Positions 24,225 to 32,393 of a stretch of 43,570 bases of DNA are shown in pieces (the first letter of the stretch is position 1; every line of letters begins with the position of its first letter). Under the pieces are notes generated by a model. That model was given only the letters and a program-made list of their open reading frames with translations. It was not told the DNA's origin and made no database searches. Made by a program: the position numbers and the translations under genes. Source of the stretch: an uncultured Chloracidobacterium sp. (GTDB lineage Bacteria; Acidobacteriota; Blastocatellia; Pyrinomonadales; Pyrinomonadaceae). The stretch spans positions 1 to 43,570 of the forward strand of contig CALDGX010000107.1 of the NCBI GenBank assembly GCA_937941715.1, read 5' to 3'.

Positions 24225-25556
24225 TCAGTGTCCGCCGCCGCCCTGAGGCATAGCGGCCGCGGCCCCGACGTCTTTTACTATCAGCACACTGACAGCCGCT
24301 ATGATCATCGAAACCCCACCGAGCATTACCGCATTGAGCGGATTGTTACCCAGCAGGCCCTTGTAGATCTGAGGTGTCAAAAAGCTCTGCACGACCTGGG
24401 GAATGACGATGAAAAGGTTAAATACGCCCATATACACGCCCATCCGCTCGGGCTTGATCGCACCCGCCAGGATCACGTACGGCATCGACAGTATCGATGC
24501 CCACGCGATGCCTATTCCGAGCATCCCGATCCACAAGAAGTAGGGCCCGGACGCAAAGTACGTCGAGATCAGCCCGAGGCCGCCGCACGAAAGACAGATG
24601 ATATGCACGCCCTTTCGCCCGATCTTCTCCGCCAGCGGCGGTATGCCGAAAGCGACCAGAAAACAGACCAGATTGTAAACCGCAAAGCATACGCCGCCCC
24701 ATTCGGTACCCTGTTTGAACAGCTCCGAATGGTCGTCCGCCGCCCCGAAAACGTGCCTCGCCACCGTCAGACCGTAAAACTGCCACATAAAGGGAAGCGC
24801 GAACCAGGTAAAGAACTGCACGATGGCCAGCTGCTTCATAGTTGTCGGCATCTCGCGAAACGCGTCGGCGATCTCCTTTGCGATATTGCCGACGATAGAG
24901 CCTTCGGCATTCTTTCGGCGAAAACTCTCGATATCCTCCGGCGGAAATTCGTCCGTCGTGAATACTGTCCACAGCACCGCCGAGAGAAACGCCACGGCAC
25001 CGACGATAAAGGCTATGAGCGTCGAATACGGAATGCCGCTCTTCATGATCCCGACCACGCCGAGCCAGGTCAGAATGTAGGGCAGAGCGTTTGCGAGCGT
25101 CGAGCCGATGCCGATAAAGAACGACTGCATTACAAAGCCGAGCGTCCGCTGCTCTTCTGGCAGCTTGTCGCCGACGAAGGCGCGAAACGGTTCCATCGTG
25201 ATGTTGATCGACGCGTCCATTATCCAGAGCAGGCCCGCGGCCATCCACACCGCCGACGAGTTTGGCATCAGGCTCAAGCACGTGCTGGCAAGGATCGCCC
25301 CGACCAGAAAGAACGGACGACGCCGGCCGAGCCGCGTCCACGTCCGGTCGCTCATCGCCCCGACGATCGGCTGTATCAGCAGGCCGGTCAACGGCCCGGC
25401 GAGCCAAAGGTAGGGCAGTGAACTCTCATCGGCGCCGAGGTACTTATAGATCGGCGACATATTGGCCATCTGCAGCCCCCAGCCAAACTGAATGCCCAGA
25501 AAGCCGAAGCTCATATTCCAGATCTGCCAAAATGTCAGGTTCGGTTTGTTTTGCAT
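24225..25556 (-). CDS. MFS sugar transporter (SLC45/GPH-like, maltose type)
   Basis: This 443-aa protein has about 12 hydrophobic segments. The N-terminus FWQIWNMSFGFLGIQFGWGLQMANMSPIYKYLGA, the second-third helix loop DRTWTRLGRRRPFFLVGA and the later EKIGRKGVHIICL loop are typical of SLC45-like proton/sugar symporters that take up maltose or sucrose. It probably brings maltose or glucose made by the exported glycosidases into the cytoplasm for MalQ. It ends in a glycine/histidine tail. The start lies one base after the stop of the upstream GH13 gene (TAG-T-ATG), so translation is likely coupled. Confidence 0.9.
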   Translation of the reverse strand: MQNKPNLTFWQIWNMSFGFLGIQFGWGLQMANMSPIYKYLGADESSLPYLWLAGPLTGLLIQPIVGAMSDRTWTRLGRRRPFFLVGAILASTCLSLMPNSSAVWMAAGLLWIMDASINITMEPFRAFVGDKLPEEQRTLGFVMQSFFIGIGSTLANALPYILTWLGVVGIMKSGIPYSTLIAFIVGAVAFLSAVLWTVFTTDEFPPEDIESFRRKNAEGSIVGNIAKEIADAFREMPTTMKQLAIVQFFTWFALPFMWQFYGLTVARHVFGAADDHSELFKQGTEWGGVCFAVYNLVCFLVAFGIPPLAEKIGRKGVHIICLSCGGLGLISTYFASGPYFLWIGMLGIGIAWASILSMPYVILAGAIKPERMGVYMGVFNLFIVIPQVVQSFLTPQIYKGLLGNNPLNAVMLGGVSMIIAAVSVLIVKDVGAAAAMPQGGGGH

Positions 25557-25557
25557 A

Positions 25558-27456
25558 CTATTTAGTTCCGTCCACGAGTATCGCCGCCGAGCGCGGAGGC
25601 ATTTCGAATGTCAGCCGGCTGTTATGGATATTTACCGGCCGGACGCTGCCGAGCCGATCGACAAACGTCTGGTTAACGGCAAACTGTTTGATCATCGAGA
25701 AGTCAAAGCCGACCGTCGCGGGTTTTGTATCATTATTGAATACAACAATTACGGCATCTTTGGCGGTCACGCGGGCGTACGCCATCTGCTGCTCCTCGTC
25801 GAGCAGGTCGAGGGTGCGGCCGCGGCGGAGCGGTTCTAGCTCCTGACGCAGTTTGGCGAGTTTCGCTACATGGTCCCAAACGTCATTCTCGACCTTTGTT
25901 CGGCCGGACGCGGCGAACTTGTCGATGCCGTCGCCCGGGAAACCGCCCGGAAAATCGCGCCGGTTATCCGGATCGCTGCCGCCGGGCATCGCGAATTCGT
26001 CACCGTAATACAGCAGCGGCGTTCCGCGCGAGGTCATAATGAAGGTCTGAGCGAGCTTCAGCCCCTCGACGGTGGCACCCTTTTCGTTCATGAAGCGCTC
26101 CATGTCGTGGACGCCGAGGAACGTGGTCAATACGCTCGGGTTTGGATACAGCCAGTCACGGGCGAGCATCTGTGATATGCCGCGGATCGGTTCGCCGCGG
26201 GCAAATGCCGAACGGATCTGGTAAAAAAGTCCGAAATCGTAAAGCGTATCGATCTGTGTATCGATACCGTCGTGGCCCTTGCGGCCGGCTTGAAAATACG
26301 CGACGAGCGCCGGATCGCCGTCAAACAACTCACCGAGAATGTTGACCTTCGGGTATTCGCGTTTTATCGTCGAACCCCACTTTGCCCAGAACGAACGCGG
26401 CACGTGCGGCAGCGTGTCCATCCTGACCGCGTCAAACCCGCCCTGTTCGAGCCACCAGAGGCTGTTTTGGATCAGGTAACGCTCGACCTCGGGGTCGCCC
26501 TGATTGAAATCCGGCAGAATGTCTATGAACCAGCCTTCGATATTTCGCCTTTGGGTCTGGTAGGTCGCACGCGGATTCATCGCGGTCCACTTTTGCCAGT
26601 TGTTCGACAAATGGCTCTTGAGGGTGCCATTCCACCACGTCGGGGTCGGCGGGTCTTCGGCCCAGCGATGGTACGGGCCCGTGTGATTGGCCACCTGGTC
26701 CTGAATGATCTTGAAACCCATCGCCTGCGCCCGCTGAACAAACTCCTTGAGCTTTGCCATGTCGCCGAGATGCTCATCGACGGCGTACATATCGACCGCG
26801 CCGTAGCCGTGATATCCGGTCGTGAACGGCATTCCCTCATACATCTCTTTGTAGTCGGGCTTGTCGTTGTTATCGTAAAACGGCGTCGTCCAGATCGCGG
26901 TCACCCCGAGCGATTTGAGGTACGGCAGCTTGTTTATCACGCCCTGCAGGTCGCCGCCGTGATAGTGCCGGCCAAGCCGGCGGGCGTAAAGGCCGCGTGA
27001 CTTTTCAGGGTCGTTGTTTGCCGTATCGCCGTCGGCAAAACGGTCGGGAATAAGAAAATAGATTACGTCGTCCGGCGTATAGCCGCGATGGGTGCCGGCC
27101 GACACCGATTTCGCCGTTACTTCGAATGGCACAAATGCCGACCCTTTTGCACTCGAAACGGTCAGGTACTGGGTTCCGGCCTTGACCGCCGGCGTAATGG
27201 TGACATCGACAAAAAGATAATGGCCGTTCTCTGAGACCTTGATATTCCCCGTCCGCAGGCCGCTCGCCGGCGTTGCGGTAACGCGAGCCCCGCCAAGCCC
27301 CTTTCCGGTCAAAAGCACCCGGACCGGATTGATCGTCGACCCCTTCCACCAGCTGGGCGGTTCGACCTTTTCGACACTCGGTGCCTGGCCGGCCGCCGCC
27401 TGCACTCCGAGTGTCACCACCAATGCGATCAACAATGACTTGAGTTTATTTTCCAT
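25558..27456 (-). CDS. Secreted cyclomaltodextrinase/neopullulanase-like enzyme (GH13), paralog 1
   Basis: This 632-aa enzyme has signal peptide MENKLKSLLIALVVTLGVQAAAGQ. Residues 25-130 form the Cyc-maltodext_N type beta domain (VEKVEPPSWWKGSTINPVRVLLTGKGL). GH13 motifs are FKIIQDQVANHTG, GFDAVRMDTLPHVP (nucleophile Asp), ILGELFDGD (acid/base Glu) and FLGVHDMERFM. In the last motif the usual Asn of NHD is Val, while the Asp is kept. Substrates should be maltodextrins, cyclodextrins or pullulan. It is a paralog of the GH13 at 30414-32264. Its start overlaps the preceding membrane-protein gene by 11 bases. Confidence 0.93.
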   Translation of the reverse strand: MENKLKSLLIALVVTLGVQAAAGQAPSVEKVEPPSWWKGSTINPVRVLLTGKGLGGARVTATPASGLRTGNIKVSENGHYLFVDVTITPAVKAGTQYLTVSSAKGSAFVPFEVTAKSVSAGTHRGYTPDDVIYFLIPDRFADGDTANNDPEKSRGLYARRLGRHYHGGDLQGVINKLPYLKSLGVTAIWTTPFYDNNDKPDYKEMYEGMPFTTGYHGYGAVDMYAVDEHLGDMAKLKEFVQRAQAMGFKIIQDQVANHTGPYHRWAEDPPTPTWWNGTLKSHLSNNWQKWTAMNPRATYQTQRRNIEGWFIDILPDFNQGDPEVERYLIQNSLWWLEQGGFDAVRMDTLPHVPRSFWAKWGSTIKREYPKVNILGELFDGDPALVAYFQAGRKGHDGIDTQIDTLYDFGLFYQIRSAFARGEPIRGISQMLARDWLYPNPSVLTTFLGVHDMERFMNEKGATVEGLKLAQTFIMTSRGTPLLYYGDEFAMPGGSDPDNRRDFPGGFPGDGIDKFAASGRTKVENDVWDHVAKLAKLRQELEPLRRGRTLDLLDEEQQMAYARVTAKDAVIVVFNNDTKPATVGFDFSMIKQFAVNQTFVDRLGSVRPVNIHNSRLTFEMPPRSAAILVDGTK

Positions 27457-28060
27457 TTCTCAGATAAAGCACGCCGCGAAACGCAAACATCAGTACCAGG
27501 CCGATAACCGCATATTCGGCCACCCGCACAAGGTCGACAAAATACCAGGCGATCTCGGTCTGGCTGCCGTCGATCCGCGAAACACACGTAAACGCCTGGC
27601 CAAGCTCGGTGCCGTCCGATGTTTCGATCGATACGACCTCGCGGGCGAGTTTGGACGCCGGCGGGCAAAATATCCCGACCGGAATGTTGTACAGACGGTT
27701 GCCGGCACCGTCCAATGACCATCCCAGAAAGGCAAATATGCCGATATATGGCCAGACCGAGTCGCCGTTGAAACCAAATTTGAGCGGAAAGACCATGTCG
27801 TGATAGAACCAGAGAAATACCGCCCCGAAGATCAGAAGTGCCGCCGACGCCAATCCCTCGACATAGCTAAACGCCAGCTTTAGCGCGATCATCGCGACAA
27901 AGAACAAGATCGCCGCGGCGATGAACATATGTGTCGCGTGCCGCTCGACAAAGTTGTCGTACTTCACGCGCCACCCTGAAGATCGCGGTGTCGCGGCGTC
28001 GCGGTTTGCTGATGCCGCCTTTGCCCTTTTGTCTTTTTTAGCCTTCGACATTTCTGCCAT
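27446..28060 (-). CDS. Unknown multi-pass membrane protein of the alpha-glucan operon
   Basis: This 204-aa protein has a Lys-rich cytoplasmic N-terminus (about 35 residues), then about four hydrophobic segments: MFIAAAILFFVAMIAL, a second at LASAALLIFGAVFLWFY, a third at VWPYIGIFAFLGW and a last at EYAVIGLVLMFAFRGVLYL. Between the third and last is a soluble loop of about 60 residues with two Cys. I do not recognise a family. It overlaps malQ upstream by 23 bases and the GH13 gene downstream by 11 bases, so it is tightly embedded in the operon. A GGAG stands 4 bases before the ATG at 28060; an ATG three codons later is an alternative start. Transport or sensing roles are speculative. Confidence 0.8.
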   Translation of the reverse strand: MAEMSKAKKDKRAKAASANRDAATPRSSGWRVKYDNFVERHATHMFIAAAILFFVAMIALKLAFSYVEGLASAALLIFGAVFLWFYHDMVFPLKFGFNGDSVWPYIGIFAFLGWSLDGAGNRLYNIPVGIFCPPASKLAREVVSIETSDGTELGQAFTCVSRIDGSQTEIAWYFVDLVRVAEYAVIGLVLMFAFRGVLYLRNGK

Positions 28061-29573
28061 AGGTCTCCGTCAGATCTTTCAGCCGTTCGATAATGTCGTC
28101 GGTCAGCGAATCTTTGGTCATCCGCCAATGCCAGTTGCCCGACTCCGATGCGGGCAGATTCATTCGCCCTTCGGTGCCAATGCCGAGCAGATCAGGCAGC
28201 GGCGCTATCGCCGTGTCAGCTACCGAAGCCCATACTGCCCGGATCAGGTCCCAGTGGATCTCTTTGCCGTCGCTGTTAAGGTATTTGAGGCAATAGTCAT
28301 GTTCGCGGCTGATCTCGGTCGCGTCGCGCGTCGACCCGGCTCCGGCCTGCGACTTGAACCAACCGACCGTCGTGTCATTGTCGTGAGTACCGGTATAGGC
28401 GACGCAGTTGCGGATGTAGTTATGCGGCAGATCGTGATTCGCGGCATCGCCGCCGAAGGCGAACTGTAGTATCCGCATGCCCGGAAAACCGAAACCGTCA
28501 CGAAGCTCTTCGACATCGGGTGTGATCACACCGAGGTCTTCGGCTATGACCGGCAGATCGCCTAGCGCCCGACGCAGAGCCACAAAAAGCTCTTTTCCCG
28601 GCACATCGACCCAGCGTCCGTTCTCGGCGGTCTTGTCGCCGCCGGGCACCTCCCACGAAGCCGCAAAGCCGCGAAAATGATCGACCCGGACAATATCGAC
28701 CGTCTGCAATGTCGAATATACGCGGGCGATCCACCATCCGAACCCATCGGCGCGCATTGCGTCCCAATCATAGATCGGATTGCCCCACAGCTGGCCCGTT
28801 TTTGAAAAGTAGTCGGGCGGTACGCCGGCCACGACCTTTGTCGTGCCGTCGGCGTTGAGCTTGAATTTCCCCTGGTTGCACCAGACATCGGCCGAATCGG
28901 CCGCCACAAAGATCGGAATATCGCCGATGATCCTTATGCCGCTGCGGTTAGCGTAGTCCTTCAACGCTGACCATTGCCTAAAGAATAGAAACTGGTAGAA
29001 CTTCTGGGCCTGTATCGCGTCAAACAAGCGTTCCGACGCGGCTTCCGTCGCCTTTTTGTCGCGTAGTTTCAGCTCGGGCGGCCATTCGTACCAGGGCTTT
29101 TGCCCCTGTTCGGCCTTGATCGATCGAAACAACGCATAATCGTCGAGCCAAAAATCATTTTCCTGACAAAATGTCTCGAACTTGCCGCGAAGATCAACGC
29201 TCGTGACGCGGTGAAATCCCTCGAACGCCTTTTCGAGCAACTGATTCTTCCATGTATAGACGGCTCCGAAATCGACCTTATGAGCAATGAATTCGGGCGT
29301 CTCAGCAATGTCGTCGTCGGTTAGCAGGCCGTCGTCGATCAACCGTTCGGGCGAGATCATCAACGGATTACCGGCAAACGCGGAAAAGCACTGATACGGC
29401 GAATCCCCGTACCCGGTCGGCCCGAGCGGCAAAATCTGCCAATATCGCTGTCTGGCGGCGGCGAGAAGGTCGACGAACTTGTACGCCTCAGGCCCGAGAT
29501 CACCGATGCCGAGATCGCCCGGCAGCGAGGTCGGATGAAGCAGGATGCCTGACGCACGCGGAAAATTACTCAT
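28038..29573 (-). CDS. malQ: 4-alpha-glucanotransferase (amylomaltase, GH77)
   Basis: This 511-aa cytoplasmic enzyme has no signal peptide and disproportionates maltodextrins, releasing glucose. The N-terminus FPRASGILLHPTSLPGDLGIGDLG and the segment RYWQILPLGPTGYGDSPYQCFSAFAGNPLMIS are diagnostic of GH77. Catalytic motifs are DIVRVDHFRGF (nucleophile Asp), PVIAEDLGVITPDV (acid/base Glu) and YTGTHDNDTTVGW (stabiliser Asp). It follows the PhyH gene by 9 bp. It fits with the MFS transporter as the inner step of maltodextrin use. Confidence 0.96.
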   Translation of the reverse strand: MSNFPRASGILLHPTSLPGDLGIGDLGPEAYKFVDLLAAARQRYWQILPLGPTGYGDSPYQCFSAFAGNPLMISPERLIDDGLLTDDDIAETPEFIAHKVDFGAVYTWKNQLLEKAFEGFHRVTSVDLRGKFETFCQENDFWLDDYALFRSIKAEQGQKPWYEWPPELKLRDKKATEAASERLFDAIQAQKFYQFLFFRQWSALKDYANRSGIRIIGDIPIFVAADSADVWCNQGKFKLNADGTTKVVAGVPPDYFSKTGQLWGNPIYDWDAMRADGFGWWIARVYSTLQTVDIVRVDHFRGFAASWEVPGGDKTAENGRWVDVPGKELFVALRRALGDLPVIAEDLGVITPDVEELRDGFGFPGMRILQFAFGGDAANHDLPHNYIRNCVAYTGTHDNDTTVGWFKSQAGAGSTRDATEISREHDYCLKYLNSDGKEIHWDLIRAVWASVADTAIAPLPDLLGIGTEGRMNLPASESGNWHWRMTKDSLTDDIIERLKDLTETYGRNVEG

Positions 29574-29582
29574 ATTCGTTTC

Positions 29583-30401
29583 CTATCGATCCAGTATCGG
29601 GTTCATCGCCGAGTCAGCCGTCTCGCCCGGCCGCCGGCCTCCGAACCATGCCGCCAGGTCTGCGGCCTGATCATTATTCTGCGGTTCCACGACCTTTGCT
29701 CCGTCGGCAAAATAGATGATCGTCATCACCTCGCGCGTCTTGTCCGGCGAGGCGTTGTGCCCGGCTGAGTGTATCGTCCACCCGAGATGAAAGGTCGCGT
29801 CACCGGCCGACATTCGCTCGGCCCGGGTGATCGGAAATTGGTTATCCGCAATGTATGAGGCATACGCCGCCTCGCTTTCGTCCGATATCGCGACGCTGCC
29901 GATCGGACCCTTTTTATGTGAGCCGGACGCGAATGTCAGCATTCCCATTTCGCGGTCAATATCGACCAGCGGCATCCACATTGTTACCGTGCGGTCGGTG
30001 TCGAGCGGCCAGTAATACTGGTCTTGATGCCACGGTGTAAATCCGCCGTTCGGTTCCTTGAACAACGCCTGGTCATGGTACAGCCGTACCTTTTCGACCC
30101 CTAAAAGCGACGCGGCGATCTGCGCAAACTTACGCTCGAAAACAAAACGCTTGACGGCCTCGTCGCGCCGCCAAAGATTAGTCACCTGCAAAAACGCCTT
30201 GCCGTAAGTGTCGCGATCCTCGATCGGCCGTGTTTCAGCCGAGTATCGTGCCGCGGCCGCCGAGATCGCCGGACGATACGTTTCGATCTCGCCGGCGGAC
30301 GCGACCCCACGGAGCAGGATGTGCCCGTCACGCGCGAACGCTTCGACCGCGGCCCGATCGGCCGCATGCGGGGTCGCATCTGTAGTTTGCTCAATGCCCA
30401 T
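29583..30401 (-). CDS. Phytanoyl-CoA dioxygenase (PhyH) family oxygenase
   Basis: This 272-aa protein has the Fe(II)/2-oxoglutarate oxygenase fold of the PhyH family. The iron-binding pair is H125-x-D127 in FTPWHQDQYYWPLD, the distal His is probably H211 in GWTIHSAGHNAS, and R223 follows as the likely 2-oxoglutarate ligand. The hydroxylated substrate is not predictable. It lies 12 bp after one GH13 gene and 9 bp before malQ, so it is co-transcribed with glucan-degrading genes, an unexpected place for an oxygenase. There is no signal peptide, so it acts in the cytoplasm. Confidence 0.9.
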   Translation of the reverse strand: MGIEQTTDATPHAADRAAVEAFARDGHILLRGVASAGEIETYRPAISAAAARYSAETRPIEDRDTYGKAFLQVTNLWRRDEAVKRFVFERKFAQIAASLLGVEKVRLYHDQALFKEPNGGFTPWHQDQYYWPLDTDRTVTMWMPLVDIDREMGMLTFASGSHKKGPIGSVAISDESEAAYASYIADNQFPITRAERMSAGDATFHLGWTIHSAGHNASPDKTREVMTIIYFADGAKVVEPQNNDQAADLAAWFGGRRPGETADSAMNPILDR

Positions 30402-30413
30402 GCCCTCTCTGAT

Positions 30414-32264
30414 CTACTTCGCCCGTAAAACGCTAAGATTCTCAAATTTGACCGCGGTCATCGATCGCGGCTCCAACGAAAACTCGACCTTGCTGCTCGC
30501 CGCGTCAGGACATCGTCCGCCGGGCGACATACCGGTCTTAAGGTCGATCAGGATGTCAAAATAGCAGCCGATATTGACCGCGTTGATCTCCGTCCGGTCA
30601 AACGAGACGCTTTGCGGCCGATCGCTCGAATTTATGATGAAAAGCAGGTCTTCGGCCGCTGAAACGCGGCGAAACGCGTAAATGCTTTCATTGTACAAAA
30701 CGTCGATCGTCCGCCCACTCCGCATTGCGGGGTGCTGACGCCGCGTCGCGATCCAACGACGCGTCCAGTCAAACATCTCCTGTTCGTCCGCGGTACGCGA
30801 CGAACGGTCGAACTTGGCCATGTCCCCGCGATTTGCCGGGTCGTGGCCGCCCGTCATCAGCACTTCTTCGCCGTAATAGAGCTGCGGTATGCCGCGCGTC
30901 GCCAAAACGAACGCGGTGTGCAGTTTCGCGCCTTCCTTGGTCGCCCCGCCGAGCGACATAAAGCGGTCGGTGTCGTGATTATTCGCAAGCACGGTGACGC
31001 GGCTGATCTCCGGGTAAAGCCCGTCGTATTTCAATACGTCGCGAAGAGCTCGTGCGGGCTTCTTGCCGGTAAAGACCTCCTGCGAGGTCCGCCACAGTTT
31101 GAAATCAAAAACGGACGGCAGCCCGGTGTCCACGCCGTCCCAACCGGTTTTGCCGCCCTGAAAAAATGCGGTCTGCACACTATCTTCTTCAAACACCTCG
31201 CCGACCATGTAGAAGTCCGGATATTGCCTGTTGATCGCCGCCGTCCAGTCGCGGATGAACTTGCGCGGCATGTACTGGATCGTATCCTGCCGTATCCCGC
31301 TGATGCCCGTCATTCCTATCCACCAAAGCGCGTTCTGTATCTCGTATCGGGCAACCTCCGGTTCTTCCTGATCGAGGTCCGGCAGCGAGAAGTCGAACCA
31401 GCCCTTGAGCGTATTCCCGACATCGGCGGGCGAGGCGTTCGGCGAAAGCAACGACGAATTGTTGAATTTGTTTTGGGCAAACGGCGTAAACCAATTGCCG
31501 AGCGGCGCCTGCTTCATCCACGGATGACGAAACCCGACATGATTTGCCACCTGGTCCTGGATCACCTTTATGCCCATCGAGTTTGCCTTTTGGACAAGCT
31601 CGGTTAGGTCTGCCATCGTGCCGAAGTGGTTTTCGACGCCGTAATAGTCGATCGCCCCATAGCCGTGATAGCTGGCCATCGGGCACCATGGCTTGTCACA
31701 GGTCGTGACCTCATCTGAATTGTCGTACCACGGCGTCAGCCAGATCGCGGTGGCCCCGAGTTCCTTTACGTATCCGAGATTGTTGATCACGCCGCGAAGG
31801 TCGCCGCCGTGCCACATACGCGGGTTCGAACGATCGATATTCTTGTTGTTTAACGCGTCACCGTCCGCGAAACGGTCGGTCATTATCAGGTAAATGACGT
31901 CGTCATTGGTTACCGTCTGCGGCGCCTTGGCGAGCGGCGATATTTCAAACGGGATCTGCACCGTGCCGCCATCGGCAGCCAACTCAAATTGGTATTTGCC
32001 CGCACGTGCCGCGGGCGCGATCCTGACGTCAAAGAAAACGTATGTTGCCGTGCCGTTGACCCGGACATTGGCGACCGTGAGCTCCGGGTTGGCAGACCGC
32101 ACAGCCGCGTTGCGAAAGCCTTTACCACTTACGAGCAGGCGCACGGTGCCGACCGAGTGGCCGGCCCACCAATTTGGCGGCTCGACCTTTTCGACGGCCG
32201 GAGGCTGCGCCAGAACGGCCGCACCGAGCATCATCAGCCAAATTAGACTCTGAGCGTACTTCAT
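30414..32264 (-). CDS. Secreted cyclomaltodextrinase/neopullulanase-like enzyme (GH13), paralog 2
   Basis: The frame opens at 32282. I prefer the seventh codon (32264), where a compact signal peptide begins (MKYAQSLIWLMMLGAAVLAQ), though no Shine-Dalgarno sequence decides this; the product is 616 aa. The N-terminal beta domain contains VEKVEPPNWWAGHSVGTVRLLVSGKGF, closely like paralog 1. The barrel has KVIQDQVANHVG, GIRQDTIQYMP (nucleophile Asp about residue 327), MVGEVFEED (acid/base Glu) and LANNHDTDRFMS with a standard NHD. It acts on maltodextrins or pullulan outside the inner membrane. It is the first enzyme gene after the receptor terminator. Confidence 0.93.
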   Translation of the reverse strand: MKYAQSLIWLMMLGAAVLAQPPAVEKVEPPNWWAGHSVGTVRLLVSGKGFRNAAVRSANPELTVANVRVNGTATYVFFDVRIAPAARAGKYQFELAADGGTVQIPFEISPLAKAPQTVTNDDVIYLIMTDRFADGDALNNKNIDRSNPRMWHGGDLRGVINNLGYVKELGATAIWLTPWYDNSDEVTTCDKPWCPMASYHGYGAIDYYGVENHFGTMADLTELVQKANSMGIKVIQDQVANHVGFRHPWMKQAPLGNWFTPFAQNKFNNSSLLSPNASPADVGNTLKGWFDFSLPDLDQEEPEVARYEIQNALWWIGMTGISGIRQDTIQYMPRKFIRDWTAAINRQYPDFYMVGEVFEEDSVQTAFFQGGKTGWDGVDTGLPSVFDFKLWRTSQEVFTGKKPARALRDVLKYDGLYPEISRVTVLANNHDTDRFMSLGGATKEGAKLHTAFVLATRGIPQLYYGEEVLMTGGHDPANRGDMAKFDRSSRTADEQEMFDWTRRWIATRRQHPAMRSGRTIDVLYNESIYAFRRVSAAEDLLFIINSSDRPQSVSFDRTEINAVNIGCYFDILIDLKTGMSPGGRCPDAASSKVEFSLEPRSMTAVKFENLSVLRAK

Positions 32265-32304
32265 CGCGGTCATCGCCATCATCGTAACATCAGCCGATGA
32301 GGCG

Positions 32305-32342
32305 GCAAAAGAAAGGGCGTGACAACCATAAGTTTCACGCCC
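32305..32342 (-). terminator. Intrinsic terminator between TonB receptor and GH13 genes
   Basis: On the minus strand GGGCGTGA/TCACGCCC (8 bp, 12-base loop, 32315-32342) is followed by TTTCTTTT (32307-32314). It lies 51 bases after the receptor stop. A second hairpin (GGTGCCGGCC/GGCCGACACC, one mismatch, 32358-32381) stands just before it. Only about 40 bases remain before the GH13 start. Confidence 0.78.
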
Positions 32343-32393
32343 CGTGTCATAGACCTCGGTGCCGGCCTTGCGGCCGACACCGTCACCGGAACC

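Noticed and set aside
24189..25421. 410-codon open frame on the plus strand
   Set aside because: It is antisense to the MFS gene, which has a clear family match; the antisense product is Arg/His-rich with no motif. High GC keeps such frames open.
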